Notes under the pieces: generated by a model
Told to the model about the DNA's origin: nothing
Seen by the model: only the letters and a program-made list of their open reading frames with translations
Database searches by the model: none
Part shown: positions 22,933 to 34,126 of the stretch, one piece after another
How the letters are laid out: each line of letters starts with the position of its first letter
Numbering within the stretch: the first letter of the stretch is position 1
Program-made: the position numbers and the translations under genes
DNA from: Cerioporus squamosus
Lineage: Eukaryota; Basidiomycota; Agaricomycetes; Polyporales; Polyporaceae
Assembly: GCA_022592435.1 (NCBI GenBank)
Contig: JABYQS010000051.1
Location: 124,001-188,000 of the forward strand
DNA: 64,000 nucleotides
Reading direction: 5' to 3'

Positions 22933-24543
22933 GCGTCTCTCGTGCTCTGTCCCGTTTTTCTTGGGTTCTCGTGTCGCACAGTTCTCCCTCCCCCTCCCCT
23001 CCCCTCCTCACGTCTTCGTCGCTATCTATCCCATTCGCATTTAGGTTCCGCTTCATCGGGCCTGCGTGGTGGACTAATACGCACACTGAAGCATATATCC
23101 CCCACACACATTCACGATCACCGCGTCACGCGTTGTAATATGTAACGATACTTTTTTTTTTTTACGAGCGAGGTAGTTTTTTTCGCTGTCTCTCTGGATT
23201 GCGCATCCGCTCTCCTCAGTCCCATCCCCCCACCCCCCCCCACGCAATGATATCGCATCACGCTGCTTGTCATGGACGGACGCCATGGTTTGCCATGTCG
23301 CTTGTGCATCTGTGCTTATGGTACTAATGTTGCTGTACGGCCGTGCTTGTTCCTGTATTGTACTTGCAAAATTGCAGCATCTTTTTGCTGGGTCATTGGC
23401 TCTTGTGTGAAGTGTCCGGACTTTCCGCTCCTTTGGCTGACCATGTACAGAGCTCGACGATGCGCGCTGCGCAGAGTCCGCTTCAGCGCTTCTGACGATA
23501 TGCGACTTTAGGCTTTAGCTTTGCACCGCGACTAGTACTGTGATGCATCTGCATCAAACGCGTCGCGCTGCGCGTACTGCTTCAGACTCCTCTAGCACGC
23601 TCTGGATTCGCGTTCCGGGCTGCGCGATTGTGGAGTAAGTTGGCGTTTGTGCATATGGGACAATGGGCTTGTGCTGATTCGTTGACAGAGTTCGAGTTAT
23701 ATCCGGCTCAGATCGCGCGCACTGCCAGTGCCAGCGCGTTGGGGGTTCCAACAGGGCCCAACGTGCATGTTGCTGAACCGCTGAATGTCCATGAAGCTCC
23801 TGGTCCCTGGCGCAGAAGGCACATCATGGGAAGACTTCCTGGGAATCCAGCCATACTATGCTACTGCATCATGGCCCGTATTTTTGTCCTGTTCATCGCG
23901 ACAGGTTTGCTGATGCAACGGATGTCTGGATGTTTTCGTTGATGCTCGTCACGGGAAATGCGTCAGGCTTCGTGCTTGACGAGCGCGAGGAGGACTCCGT
24001 GCCGCAGTTGACGCAAATCCACATCTCGTCCAGCTCGCAACTATGCCCGCGGCACTGGTACACCCTGCGATTCCAAGTGCTGCTCGAGCCGCGCTCCCCA
24101 TCGGCCCTGCTGGCTATCCCGTGCGTTATCGTCAGTCACGACGATGCGCGAGGCGATGCGCACGGCGTGAGGCCCTGCCAGTGGGGAACGGAGCGGGAGT
24201 CGTTTGTTGGGTCTCCACGGCATCATGGCCGGTTTGCTCCTCCAGTCGAATGCATATTAGTTATATATTCCAAAGGGTATGGTGCGTTCTCGGTAAATCT
24301 CATGAGCTGGGTATGGCAAGTCGGAGAGCTATGCGTGTTTCGTACGAGTTGGTTGGGTCACTCGAAGGAATTTCCTTGGCCGACAAGTAGTCACTCTGAG
24401 TTTTTTATTGAGTCGGTCCCAATATGACGGATAGTATCCATGGTTATCGAATTAAGTACGGGTGCCTGACCAGGACTCGGAGGTGATATACGATAATTCA
24501 GCCCGCCGCGCAGTCTGGTAGTGAGCTCGGACCTGCAGCTACA
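22933..24543. other. Transporter 3' region and gene-free DNA
   Basis: The first 300 bp hold pyrimidine-rich runs, a T tract at about 23150-23163 and C tracts at about 23225-23242, likely 3' UTR and terminator. A 189-codon open frame at 23858-24427 (+) begins MLLHHGPYFCPVHRDRFADA; it has no motif I recognise and no confirmed exon partner, so it is not called as a gene. Confidence 0.45.
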
Positions 24544-24775
24544 TAAGGTTGGCTTCATGCACGGGTGACCACTGCCACGTGGCCTCGCAAGTCTAACTCC
24601 TCCTCGAAGAAAGAAAAATTAAGAAATCGACTTGCGCCAAGTTGTTCGGTTTACAATTGTCTACAACTTGGCGCAAGCCAAATTTTCGAAAACGGGATGC
24701 GCGAGGAGGAGATAGGTTTTCGAGTTCTGGCGGGGACCACGTGGCAGTGGTCGCCCGTGCATGAAGCCAACCTTA
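24544..24775. mobile_element. MITE-like element with 39 bp terminal inverted repeats and TA duplication
   Basis: The ends 24544-24582 and 24737-24775 are inverted copies with one mismatch in 39 positions. Each begins TAAGGTTGGCTTCATGCAC. The outermost TA on both sides fits a TA target duplication, as left by Tc1/mariner-type elements. Inside is a second inverted pair, 24631-24645 and 24663-24677 (CTTGCGCCAAGTTGT), so the whole 232 bp can fold into one long hairpin. The arms include the palindrome CCACGTGG. There is no transposase frame, so it would be non-autonomous. Confidence 0.75.
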
Positions 24776-25179
24776 CTACGATTGCGTTGCTGTCCAAGAT
24801 AGTAGATTGCCTTGAACGCCGCTACAGAGTCGCTAGCAAGTACAGGTGGTCGGAGTTAACCGCGCTTCCTGAGGCGATGCATTGATGGGCTGAGAGGCGC
24901 TCTGACAGAAGTTGACGTCCTCCGTCATGTACCACGGTGGAAGTGAGCCAAAGGTGAGCCCACAAGGTCATGTTTCAGGAGCCTGAGGCAGTATTGATGT
25001 GGACCACGAAGACCCAAAACACGTATCTGCACCATTGTCGGATCCTGAGGCTTAGTGATATGTGACTTGCGCAAGATCTTGCTGAACAACATCGCTGTCG
25101 ATATTGTGGTACGTACGCAAACTCTGACACAGGCTCACACACGTCGATCCTCGTACTCATTGCCTGACTGAGGCAGCTC

Positions 25180-27042
25180 ATGTGGCTCCTTGACACTTCC
25201 TCGGGGACTTTCCTCCACGTAGACCGGCCCCGCGAATACCGATATGCTGCCCTATCCCACGTCTGGCGATCCCGCGGGGAGCTATCGTTCCAGGATCTGA
25301 GAGCTCTCCAACTCAGTGCCGAGAGGAAGCGGTCCAGCATCAGACAGAGACTGTTCGGGCACAAGGGGTCTGACGACTCTGTCTTGTCACAGGCTTCGGA
25401 CAAGATCAGAGGTTGCTGTGCGCTCGCGCGGAGGCACGGGTACCGCTGGGTATGGATCGACTCGTGCTGCATCGACAAGACCAGCAGCGAGGAGCTTTCC
25501 GAGGCCATCAATTCCATGTTCGACTGGTACGCGGCGGCTGACATCTGCTTCGCCTTCCTGGACGATGTCGACGACGACCACGATCCACGTCTGAAGGACT
25601 CGAGGTTTCGCCGCAGCAGGTGGTTCACGCGTGGATGGACGCTGCAGGAGTTGATCGCTCCGGCCGTCGTCGTGTTTGTTTCGCAGACATGGCGTCTGAT
25701 AGGCACGAAGGCGGACCTTGGGGATCTCGTCGAGGAGATCACTGGGGTGGACCGCGCGATCCTCAATCATACGAGACGACTTGACTCTGTGAGCGTCGCG
25801 CGGCGGATGTCGTGGGCCTCGAAGAGGAAGACCACTCGGGAGGAGGATCGAGCCTACTCGCTCATGGGTCTCTTTGGTGTCAATATGCCGACCATCTACG
25901 GAGAAGGTGAAAATGCCTTCATACGGCTCCAAGAAGAGATACTCAAGCACGTACCTGACCAAAGCATCTTCGTGTGGGGTCCGATCCTCTACGATGACGA
26001 GGTCCTGTACCGGAACTTGGGCCCGGAGCATGCCAGCGACGACAGCCGGTACTGGCAATCCCGGAACCTATTCGCCTGGTCCCCGGATGCGTTTGTCAGC
26101 TCCAGGAACATTGATTCCATCCCTCTGGAAGCATTCGAATGCAAGATTGGAATCCGGTCCGCACTCTCGGAATATGCAGTCACCAGCCACGGTATACGCA
26201 CGCGTCTTCCCATCATCCCTCTCCACCATGGCGGAGACAAGACGACGTACCTTGCCGTGTTGGCTTGCGGGGACGCCGAGGGCCGCCTACTCGCCCTACT
26301 TCTCTACCCGGAACGAGAGGGCTCGGGCCGCTACTATGTCGGGCACTACGTTGGGCGTCCCCAAGTTCCTCCTTATGCGTACTTCCGGGCAGTCGCGGTG
26401 CGTTCTGCGGACGTCCTGCGCAGCATTCAAGTCCAGGATGTGTGCGTTCCCTATCGCCAGTCGTCACTGGTTCCCCTTTCCACGAGACACGCTGTATCGC
26501 CGCCGGCCTTCAAGTGTCCGTGCGACATCGTAGTTCCCGGGTGGGTCATAAACCGGCTGCGCCAAGACGGGTTCACTATGATGCCGAAGACAGGCGGCGA
26601 AGAGGATCACGTCCTGCACGTCACAGACACGACTGCTCCCTCCGAGTGTGTCCTCGTGCTCAGAGGTCCCAACGAGACCATACAGATCCACATGTGGAGA
26701 TGCTCCTGCTTGGGGGGTTTCCTATGTGTATCTGTGGCAGGTGCAGGCACGGGTCCCAGAAGAGCCGCAACCGCGTCTACGGGAGACACCCTAGTTGAGC
26801 CGGATCTTGGACAGATGTCATCTTCAGGGAAGACCCCGCGTGCCGTGGAGGCTCTTGCCGAGAACAGCTACCCTCGGTGTCCGACCGGGCACGTCGCGAG
26901 TTGGCTCGAAGGAGGGAAGACGTTTGCCTACCATTTTCGCCGACTCCGGTTGGCATTCAGCGCCTGGCAGATACGTCAGGACACATATACTCTAGAATTA
27001 GAACTGGACTCTGTTGAGGACGATGTCCGGGAGTACGGATGA
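25180..27042 (+). CDS. HET-domain protein (heterokaryon incompatibility type)
   Basis: HET domains trigger cell death or growth arrest when unlike fungal individuals fuse; they resemble TIR domains. The 620-residue frame is intronless. It begins MWLLDTSSGTFLHV and soon shows the three signature blocks: YAALSHVWRSRGE, then YRWVWIDSCCIDKTSSEELS with MFDWYAAADICFAFLDDV, and SRWFTRGWTLQELIAP. A following part, TREEDRAYSLMGLFGVNMP and IYGEGENAFIRLQEEIL, is typical of basidiomycete HET proteins. The remaining 300 residues match nothing I recognise; there is no NACHT or WD40 part, so this is a solo HET protein. It sits in the sparse part of the window, 405 bp after the MITE-like element. The start is the ATG nearest the conserved block. 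Which partner it senses cannot be told. Confidence 0.88.
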   Translation: MWLLDTSSGTFLHVDRPREYRYAALSHVWRSRGELSFQDLRALQLSAERKRSSIRQRLFGHKGSDDSVLSQASDKIRGCCALARRHGYRWVWIDSCCIDKTSSEELSEAINSMFDWYAAADICFAFLDDVDDDHDPRLKDSRFRRSRWFTRGWTLQELIAPAVVVFVSQTWRLIGTKADLGDLVEEITGVDRAILNHTRRLDSVSVARRMSWASKRKTTREEDRAYSLMGLFGVNMPTIYGEGENAFIRLQEEILKHVPDQSIFVWGPILYDDEVLYRNLGPEHASDDSRYWQSRNLFAWSPDAFVSSRNIDSIPLEAFECKIGIRSALSEYAVTSHGIRTRLPIIPLHHGGDKTTYLAVLACGDAEGRLLALLLYPEREGSGRYYVGHYVGRPQVPPYAYFRAVAVRSADVLRSIQVQDVCVPYRQSSLVPLSTRHAVSPPAFKCPCDIVVPGWVINRLRQDGFTMMPKTGGEEDHVLHVTDTTAPSECVLVLRGPNETIQIHMWRCSCLGGFLCVSVAGAGTGPRRAATASTGDTLVEPDLGQMSSSGKTPRAVEALAENSYPRCPTGHVASWLEGGKTFAYHFRRLRLAFSAWQIRQDTYTLELELDSVEDDVREYG

Positions 27043-27906
27043 TAATGACGTGATACATAACGTATGCCGTTTAACTTCGGGGTTCTCCCAGAGTACAGAG
27101 GAGGGAATGGAAGGTTGGGAGAGCATAAGGTACTGGATGTGCCCATGGACACTGCCTCTGTACGGTTAACTTTGATGCATCCTTGACTTCCTTGTTATTC
27201 AGCCGCACCGTGGGGCGCAATGTGCAGCGAACCTTCCCTGAAAACCAGGCATTACTCGCACCTATTGCGTCCGCGGCCCGGTAAACCAGTCATCCTCTGT
27301 GTGAACGCCATACTGCGCATAGCCTATCCCTTCGACAGAAGCATACGAAACAATGGTACCGTACACCACGTTCCTGAGGGCACCTTCCATAGGAACTCGT
27401 CCCAGCCGGAAAGGTAATCTGCGGGTACATATGACTAACTTTGGAGGTGGCATGCTGAAACTGAGATGATTAACTCTCAACCTTGCGAGAACAATAGTGT
27501 CGGATGCGCTGCCAGTGGACCTGAGCACGATGGACCGCGATTCCGAAGTCGACACCGTCAGCGGCTTCGATTCGACACCCGGATAGATCAGATCCCACCT
27601 GTAACGGAGAGATCCCCATGGTCAGATTTAAAGCGAGAGGTCGGTGCGTCAAGCGCGTTCCTGGCGGTGTCGAAGCGGGTGAAGCCACGATGGATGGTTG
27701 GTTCGTAGACGGCGAGGTTAAAGCGGCGGAGGAAACCGCGAGCTAGACGCCCGCGTGACGCTGGTGAGCCACGAGGGCGTGGCTGAGGTAAGCGCTACGT
27801 GCCAGGACAGACTTCAGCAAAGCGTGGCTTTTCCTTCAGTGTTCTCACTCACTTCCTCTTCCTCGCGACCTCGCCGTGTACTCTCCTCTCGTCAGTATTG
27901 ACCACG
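27043..27906. other. Intergenic, no supported gene
   Basis: On the minus strand 27555 to 27262 is an open frame of 97 codons (MSTSESRSIVLRSTGSASDT..) without a known domain. The last 100 bp before TIM23 are CT-rich and likely hold its promoter. Confidence 0.4.
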
Positions 27907-28793
27907 ATGGCCGGCTCAGCAGATAAGGTCGACTACTCGTTGCTCAAGGACGACAAAATGGATGACGCACCCACCTCTGGCACCGATCTGCTCCTCGGCT
28001 CGCTCGACCCGTCAAAACTTCATCCACTGGCTGGCATAGAAGACAAGCTCGACTATCTGCTGCTGGATGATGACAAAACGAGCGATCTCCCGGGTGCTGG
28101 GACCGCGATTCCTTCGCGAGGTTGGAGTGACGACTTGTGTTATGGCACGGGAACGATGTACCTAAGTGGTTCGTACTCTATACTGGTCTTTCACAACCCT
28201 GCTCCCTTCCATCATCGTTCTGCTTCGAAGTCGAGGCGTGCACGATCATGCTAGTCTGACCGCACGTCACTCCAATTCGTCACACCTTATCTCCTCTTAT
28301 TGTTTTGCACCATCACATGCTCACGCCATCTCACCAGGACTCGCCCTTGGCGGCGTATGGGGACTGCGCGAGGGCGCACGAAGACCTCTGGCGGTGTCCA
28401 ATGCTCGTCTAAGGATCAACAGCATCCTGAACTCGATCACCCGCCGAGGCACTTTCATAGGAAACTCTGCCGGCTGCCTCGGTACGAACCTTTCCACCTC
28501 TGACGTCTTTCGCTTACCCACTGATCGCCGTCCTCCAGCTCTCGTCTACAATGCATTCAATTCCTCAATAGACCATTTCCGGGGTGTGCACGACACGTAC
28601 GGGAGCATGGCTGCCGGGGCACTGACTGGCGCTCTCTATAAGTCAACCGGTGCGCCTTCTCGATTTGCTTCTTCGCGTGCAGCCGTTCTTATTGTCTTGC
28701 AACGTTCTAGCCGGTGTGAAGCCTGCGCTCGCCGCGGCAACGTTCATCTCAGGGGCCGCCGGTATCTGGAGTTATGTTAAGCGGAACATCTAG
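27907..28793 (+). CDS. TIM23: Mitochondrial inner membrane translocase subunit Tim23
   Basis: Tim23 is the channel-forming core of the presequence translocase in the inner mitochondrial membrane. The N-terminal, intermembrane-space half is acidic (VDYSLLKDDKMDD, LDPSKLHPLAGIEDKLDYL). The membrane half is spread over four more exons: DDLCYGTGTMYLS, then GLALGGVWGLREGARRPLA with the conserved PRAT-type glycine-rich part, RINSILNSITRRGTFIGNSA, ALVYNAFNSSIDHFRGVHDT, GSMAAGALTGALYKST, and AGVKPALAAATFISGAAGIW ending SYVKRNI. All four membrane segments are present. Introns begin after MYLS, SAGCL and KST. The start ATG follows a stop-rich leader and gives MAGSADKVDYS. Confidence 0.93.
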
Positions 28794-29255
28794 TATATTT
28801 CCTGTATAATTTACCGTACGCTAATCGTTTGTGAGTCATCGTCCCCGCTTTCCATCCATGCTCGCGACTGCCTGCTGTTAAGTTTAGACGACCTCCCTCC
28901 TCGGGATGGTCCTGGCCATTCAGTTCTTACCGGCGTCATTGACTTGACATAACCTCTTGAGCCCTTGGTCCCTGGGATCGGAAGAACCCTACATCGATCA
29001 GTCATGGCAAGATTTCCAGCTCTCGCCAGTATTTATGTCCGTGTCTGGATGTGGCTAAGCCGCTCCCTCCGTGTGCTGACGTACCACGCACCGGGATCTC
29101 CTGGAGCCTCCTCTGAATGACCGGTGCGGCCGAGGACGCCCGCGCGACTCTTCCCTAAAGCGCTGTCAGTGTCCGACAGTCTCAAAAGGCGGCCTGTACG
29201 CAACATCGTTCGGAGGAGTCCCCACAGTTCCCCGCCTCCTCACTGCAGTGTGCGC
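28794..29255. other. Intergenic, no gene seen
   Basis: TIM23 3' region followed by the presumed promoter of the velvet gene. No conserved coding frame or strong repeat was found. Confidence 0.45.
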
Positions 29256-30440
29256 ATGGTGCGTGTCATGTCCCCTTCTGGCCCTCTATCGCACATCAAT
29301 TGACCGTTGGACCATTTACGATGATCTGTAGTTTGCCGAGTCGCTTCAACTCGACCACTGCGCCTCCTCGGGGGTCCTGGACCACGGTACGGCTCACTCC
29401 CGCGTGCGTGCAGTGTCACCCAAGGACCGGAGCAAGCTCTCGATCAATTTCCTCAGCGGCACTAGTCCGCGTGCGGCGGCGGATCCATACCCCAGACACC
29501 ATTCTTCCCCCTTGTCCAGTCGTGCCCGCGGTGTGAATCGACCTGAAACAGGCCGGGACAATTCCGACGATGTCGAGGTGGCAGCGACAGAAGCCTCCGA
29601 CGACCATGCAAGGTGCTGTGTCACTCTTGCAATCTGTCATTGCATGGGACTGACGACGAATGTCACAGAACTTACCGCCTAGAGATCGTGCAGCACCCAG
29701 ACCGCACTGCAGAGTTTGGGGCGTCGACCCTGACACGACTGCCGCTCGCGCCCCCTCTGATAGCGCTGCTCGTCATGCGCGACTCGGCGGGTCGGACAAT
29801 CATTGAGTGAGTATGTTCGGAGGCGCTTGAGGTTAATCGATATCGGCTCAAATATGGTGTCTGCCAGTGAGATGGAGCTGCCGTTCTTGGTCGCCCAATT
29901 GTCTCTGCTCACCTCGGATGGATCCGCGCCCATGGACTACGTTACGGACGGCGAGGGCCGAAGTACCCGCGAAAGGCTGCTTTACGGCAATCTGGTCTCG
30001 TCGCCGCATCTCCTCCGCAACTTACAGGGTCGGAGAGGGGTTTACTTTATGTTCCCTGACGTCGGCGTCCGGCAGAGAGGGCGTTTCGTGATGAAAGTCA
30101 CGCTGATCAGGCTGCCACGGTGCGTGTGCTACGCACCCTTCCGCCGAACGACCGCTCATGATGCTCTAGAATGGACGACCCTTCTGCGCTCGCCAATAAT
30201 GCCGGAGGCACGATTGTGACGGAGGCACGCTCTCTGCCGTTCGACGTTTATCCACTCCGTGACTACGTCGCACCTGGTGAGAGCTCGCTGCCTTCGCCGG
30301 ATCAGGGACAGCGAAGCTCATGGCGTTCCTCCACGCACACAGCGCAAACACCTTTGACGCAGTACTTCCTGCAACAGGGTGCCCGAATGTACGCTTTTGC
30401 TGCTCAGATTCGATTTGCCCGAGGCCCCTCGCTGAGTTGA
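29256..30440 (+). CDS. Velvet-domain regulator
   Basis: Velvet proteins are fungal DNA-binding regulators, fold-related to NF-kappaB, that control development and secondary metabolism. The domain is assembled from four exons: TYRLEIVQHPDRTAEFGAST with LAPPLIALLVMRDSAGRTII, then DEMELPFLVAQLSLLTSDGS, YGNLVSSPHLLRNLQGRRGV with YFMFPDVGVRQRGRFVMKV, then GTIVTEARSLPFDVYPLRDY, and last TPLTQYFLQQGARMYAFAAQ ending ARGPSLS. Every junction keeps frame with GT-AG introns (29611-29669 region, 29812-29868, 30119-30169, 30277-30345 approximately). The domain runs to the end of the protein, as in VosA/VelC-like short forms. The N-terminus is less certain: an ATG-only exon at 29256-29258 spliced to 29332 is the best model I could build. 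Paralogue (VosA, VelB, VelC) is not assignable by eye. Confidence 0.85.
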
Positions 30441-31347
30441 TCGTTCCATCAAGGATCCCGCCTCCTCCCCGCGCTCTCTAACCCTTGGAAAGAAAGAAAA
30501 TGCTAACCCCACACGACGCCGCGCTCCGAGATCGGCGCGCCATGATCTGTTTGTACCCGTCGACCGATCCCGGGTCTTGTTGTATTTGAGCGCGCCCGCT
30601 TACTGTTTCGTTGTTGTTCCCTGCCGCATGATAGTATTCTTGATGACGTTTTCGACTGTTGTTTGTTCGTTCTACACTAATACCCTTGGACGTGGTCCAC
30701 GCGAGTCATTTGTTGTATACCAAGGTTATCCTTGTCGTATAGAGTAATGCTGTATCGCCCTCGCTGTTGTCTAGGACATGATATGATAGGAAACTGTGGA
30801 GGTGTCGTTCTTCACTACTCACCCCGTTTGTGGGTACCTTACCGGACTTCCTCGAAGGCTCGAGCAACCTCCAGCGGAAACTGCCGCTCCGATAACGGTC
30901 CTACCGAATGCATGCACTTACAACGCGAACATTCCGACGCCTGTGATGCGCATGTTGGATGCAAGGACCGGCCCATTAAGCGCAGCCAGCTTGTCGGACT
31001 GCCCTGTGAGAAGCGCCCTTGAAGCTGTACGATCGCTCCGGTCAGCGAGGAGACAGCGACCGAGAAAAGTTTGGCCGCAACACAGCCCGTCTGCTGCGCT
31101 TTGCATTCCGCAGGCTCTGCGCCCTTCGCGCACCATCCACAGGCTTCAGTAGGTCATGTACATCATGGCAGTGAAAGCGGAGATTGGTCAGAGACTGGAT
31201 GTAAGAATGGCCCGCCGCTCGGCGAGCGTGTCCTGCCGCCTGCTGGGCGGTGGTCCCGTCGTCACGTGCATCATGGCCCGACTATTATAAGCTCTGGTTG
31301 CAGCGCTGCGGCCTGCCTTCTCGCACACCTCCTCGCACACTACCATC
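30441..31347. other. Intergenic, velvet 3' region and CYSTM promoter
   Basis: T-rich 3' flank at about 30590-30720, then GC-richer DNA. No gene recognised. A TATTATAA-like box at 31284-31290 lies 60 bp before the next ATG and could be its TATA element. Confidence 0.45.
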
Positions 31348-31832
31348 ATGTCGGCCAAGGACTACTACGGCGGCGGCGCCCCTCAGGGCCAATACTACCC
31401 TCCCCAGGGTGCGTCCTGCTCCAGGATGCAATGCGCGCGATGATGTTGAATGACGTTATGTGGCAGGTCCTCCTCCCGGTCAGGGCGGTTACTATCCTCA
31501 GCAGCCACAGCAGGCCTATGGCGGATACCCCCAGCAGCAGCAATATGGCCAGCCCGGATACGGTCAGCCCTACCAGCCTCAACCTCCCCCACAAACTGTG
31601 TATGTGTGCGTGGCGTTCATAGTTGGATACAACACGGGGCAGCGCGCTGATATTTTACATTGCAGACAACAGCAGGACAAGGGCGGAGGTGGCGGATGCA
31701 TGGCATGTCTAGCCGGAATGTGTTTGTGCTGCTGTGCTGAAGGTATGTCGTGCATGCTTAACGGAGGTGCTCGGGAGCTGACGACTGTGGCGTTTGTGCG
31801 CTGTAGAACTCTGCTGCGACTGCTTGTTCTGA
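31348..31832 (+). CDS. Small CYSTM (cysteine-rich transmembrane) protein
   Basis: A short tail-anchored protein of the CYSTM family, linked in several eukaryotes to stress tolerance at membranes. Four exons: 31348-31408, 31467 to about 31604, about 31665-31740, and about 31806-31832. The product starts MSAKDYYGGGAPQGQYYPPQ, has a Gly/Pro/Gln/Tyr-rich middle (PQQPQQAYGGYPQQQQYGQP, PPPQTVYVQQQDKGGGGG), and ends with CMACLAGMCLCCCAEELCCDCLF-type Cys-rich hydrophobic residues. About 100 residues. The last exon supplies only the end of the Cys motif, so a missed splice would destroy it. Exact role unknown. Confidence 0.88.
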
Positions 31833-32343
31833 GGGGGTCGTACGACTGGCTTGCGTGCGCACGCCGCATGCATTCTCTTCAGGTTCTTGAGATTCTGTGT
31901 TCCCGTTCTGTGTATGTCCCTCCATGTAAACTAGGACACCTCACGTTTTCTACACGACTGCATGTTCCTTTCGGATCTGGATTTTTTGAATATTGCATGA
32001 GCGCTGTGTCACGCGTGTGTGGGCTGTGTGTGGAAACGAGACGGCCGAGTCGACGCTGTAACGCTGCGTATTGATAACGCGCGATGTAGTTGACCAAGAG
32101 GTCCTGAAGAGCTCACGTTCGTTGACGACAAACTGAGGGGCTCGCGGGCGCTGTCGGGGGGCTCTGGGCCGTGTGCGTGGGCCGTGGGCCGGGCTGTGGG
32201 CGGGACACAAAATGGCGGGCTGTGATTTGTCGGGGGACGGATCCGGATTCTCCCGGGGGAGGCGAGTGCTGGAGAGACGCCGGTGCAGCTTGCCCTCTCG
32301 AATATCCGCGTCGACGACGACCGACTTGTGCTCATCCCCAAAA
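31833..32343. other. Intergenic, CYT1 promoter region
   Basis: No gene seen. A short imperfect tandem of GTGGGCCG lies at about 32177-32205, some 140 bp before the cytochrome c1 ATG. Confidence 0.45.
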
Positions 32344-33687
32344 TGCTTGCCAGGCTCCCTGCGGGTGCCCTGAAGAACGTCGCCGCCCTCAGCGGGGCCC
32401 GCTCGACGTCTCTCAACGCTGCACGCTCCCTTCCGGTGCGTCCTCTCCTCTTCGTGTTCCGGTGACGCGCTAACGACTCGAACAGCGTGTCCGTTTTGCC
32501 TCTTCCTCCGCCTCTTCCTCTTCCGCGTTTGAGGTACGAATGACTCGTTGCCATTGCATTTTGAACCGGTCTAGTGTCTGAGAGCGCGGTCCGTAGTCCT
32601 TCACGAACTCTCGCGTAACCTTGGCCTCCGCAACCCTGTTGACTGTCGGCTCCATCGCATGGTACGCGAACCTCTATGGCACCCTCCCCTTCATCGGCGA
32701 GGTACACGCCAACTCCCCCGCCGAGGAGGGCCTCCACCCCGCCCACTACCCGTGGTCCCACGGAGGACTGTTGGACTCCTTTGATCATGCCAGGTAGCTA
32801 CCCTCTCTTCGCGTCACAATTCCCGCGCGTGTCTGATGCGCCGGCCTAGCATCCGGAGAGGCTACCAGGTCTACCGCGAGGTTTGCGCTGCGTGCCACTC
32901 TCTGGACCGCATTGCCTGGCGCAATCTTGTTGGTGTCTCCCATACCGTCGACGAGGTGAAGGCTATGGCCGAGGAGGTCGAGTACGAGGACGGCCCGAAC
33001 GACCAGGGCGAGATGTTCCAACGCCCGGGCAAGCTTTCCGACTACTTGCCTCCGCCCTACCCCAATGAAGAGGCTGCGCGCGCGAGCAACCAGGGTGCGC
33101 TCCCGCCCGACTTGAGTCTGATCGTGAAGGCTCGTCACGGTGGTGCGGTACGTTGTCTGCCCTTCTTGTAGAGCAGAGAGCTCGGGCTCACTGCACGCGG
33201 GTTGGGACAGGACTACATCTTCTCTCTCCTCACTGGTTACAGGGACCCCCCTGCTGGCTTCGAGATCCGTGAGGGCATGAACTACAACCCTTACTTCCCC
33301 GGCAACGCCATCTCCATGGCTCGTGTCCTCTTTGACGGCCTTGTCGAGTATGATGATGGTGAGCGCATACATGTCAGAACCGGTTGTAACGCGCACGGCT
33401 CATGATATGTTTCAACCCCAGGTACCCCCGCTACTACTTCGCAGATGGCCAAGGACGTCGTGACGTTCTTGAACTGGGCAGCGGAGCCCGAGCACGATGA
33501 GCGCAAGAAGGCCGGTCTGAAGGCCGTCATTCTGTTCTCTGCTTTGACCGCTATCTCCCTCTACGTCAAGCGCTTCAAGTGGTCCATCATCAAGAACAGG
33601 AAGATCCGTGAGTAGTATTATCTATATCGCTTGTGGTGTTACTCATTTGTTTCGTGTCCAGAGTACAACCCGCCCTCGTCGCACTGA
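32344..33687 (+). CDS. CYT1: Cytochrome c1, heme protein of complex III
   Basis: Cytochrome c1 carries electrons from the Rieske centre to cytochrome c in the inner mitochondrial membrane. The N-terminus ([18 protein letters not shown], then [13 protein letters not shown]) is Arg/Ser-rich, a mitochondrial presequence. [19 protein letters not shown] precedes the heme motif [15 protein letters not shown] (CxxCH). The axial Met lies in [20 protein letters not shown]. Other conserved blocks are [16 protein letters not shown] and [17 protein letters not shown]. One C-terminal membrane anchor follows ([20 protein letters not shown]), and the last tiny exon gives QYNPPSSH. About seven exons. Length after splicing is about 330 residues, normal for the family. 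Confidence 0.94.
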
Positions 33688-34126
33688 ACGCTAGAGTAGA
33701 GTACAGAATTTGCCTGGAGGTCGTTGGGGACGTCCCTGTGCATAGTCGAGATCCAATCGGACCGTTCATTCCGCTTACCTTCGTGTTATGCGCTGCGCAG
33801 GATGCCCAGCGATGCCTTTGTTCTAAACCAGTAATGTCAAGTAATGGAGCTATAGCGTGCTGGGATGTTGGAGAGAGCGCACGGGAGCGCGTCAGCCACG
33901 CGATGAATTAACGTTAACGATTGCATCCGCGGACAAGAGCATCTGCCGTAAATAATACTGAAACAAATTCTTGCGAGCTTCCAAATGCGGCTGTCACCAA
34001 ACCCTCCGACGCCGTCTTGCTCTCGAACTCGACACGCTATCCTCCTTACCAACACGCCTCCTCGTCGTCTGTGGTCTCTTCTCATACAGTCTATATCTTC
34101 TGTGCGACTTGCCGGCTTCACCCCCA
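33688..34126. other. Intergenic between CYT1 and the THP3-like gene
   Basis: CYT1 3' flank and the promoter of the next gene on the same strand; no coding frame recognised. Confidence 0.45.

Noticed and set aside
24565..24885. 106-codon frame across the hairpin element
   Set aside because: It simply reads through the inverted repeats and has no transposase motif.
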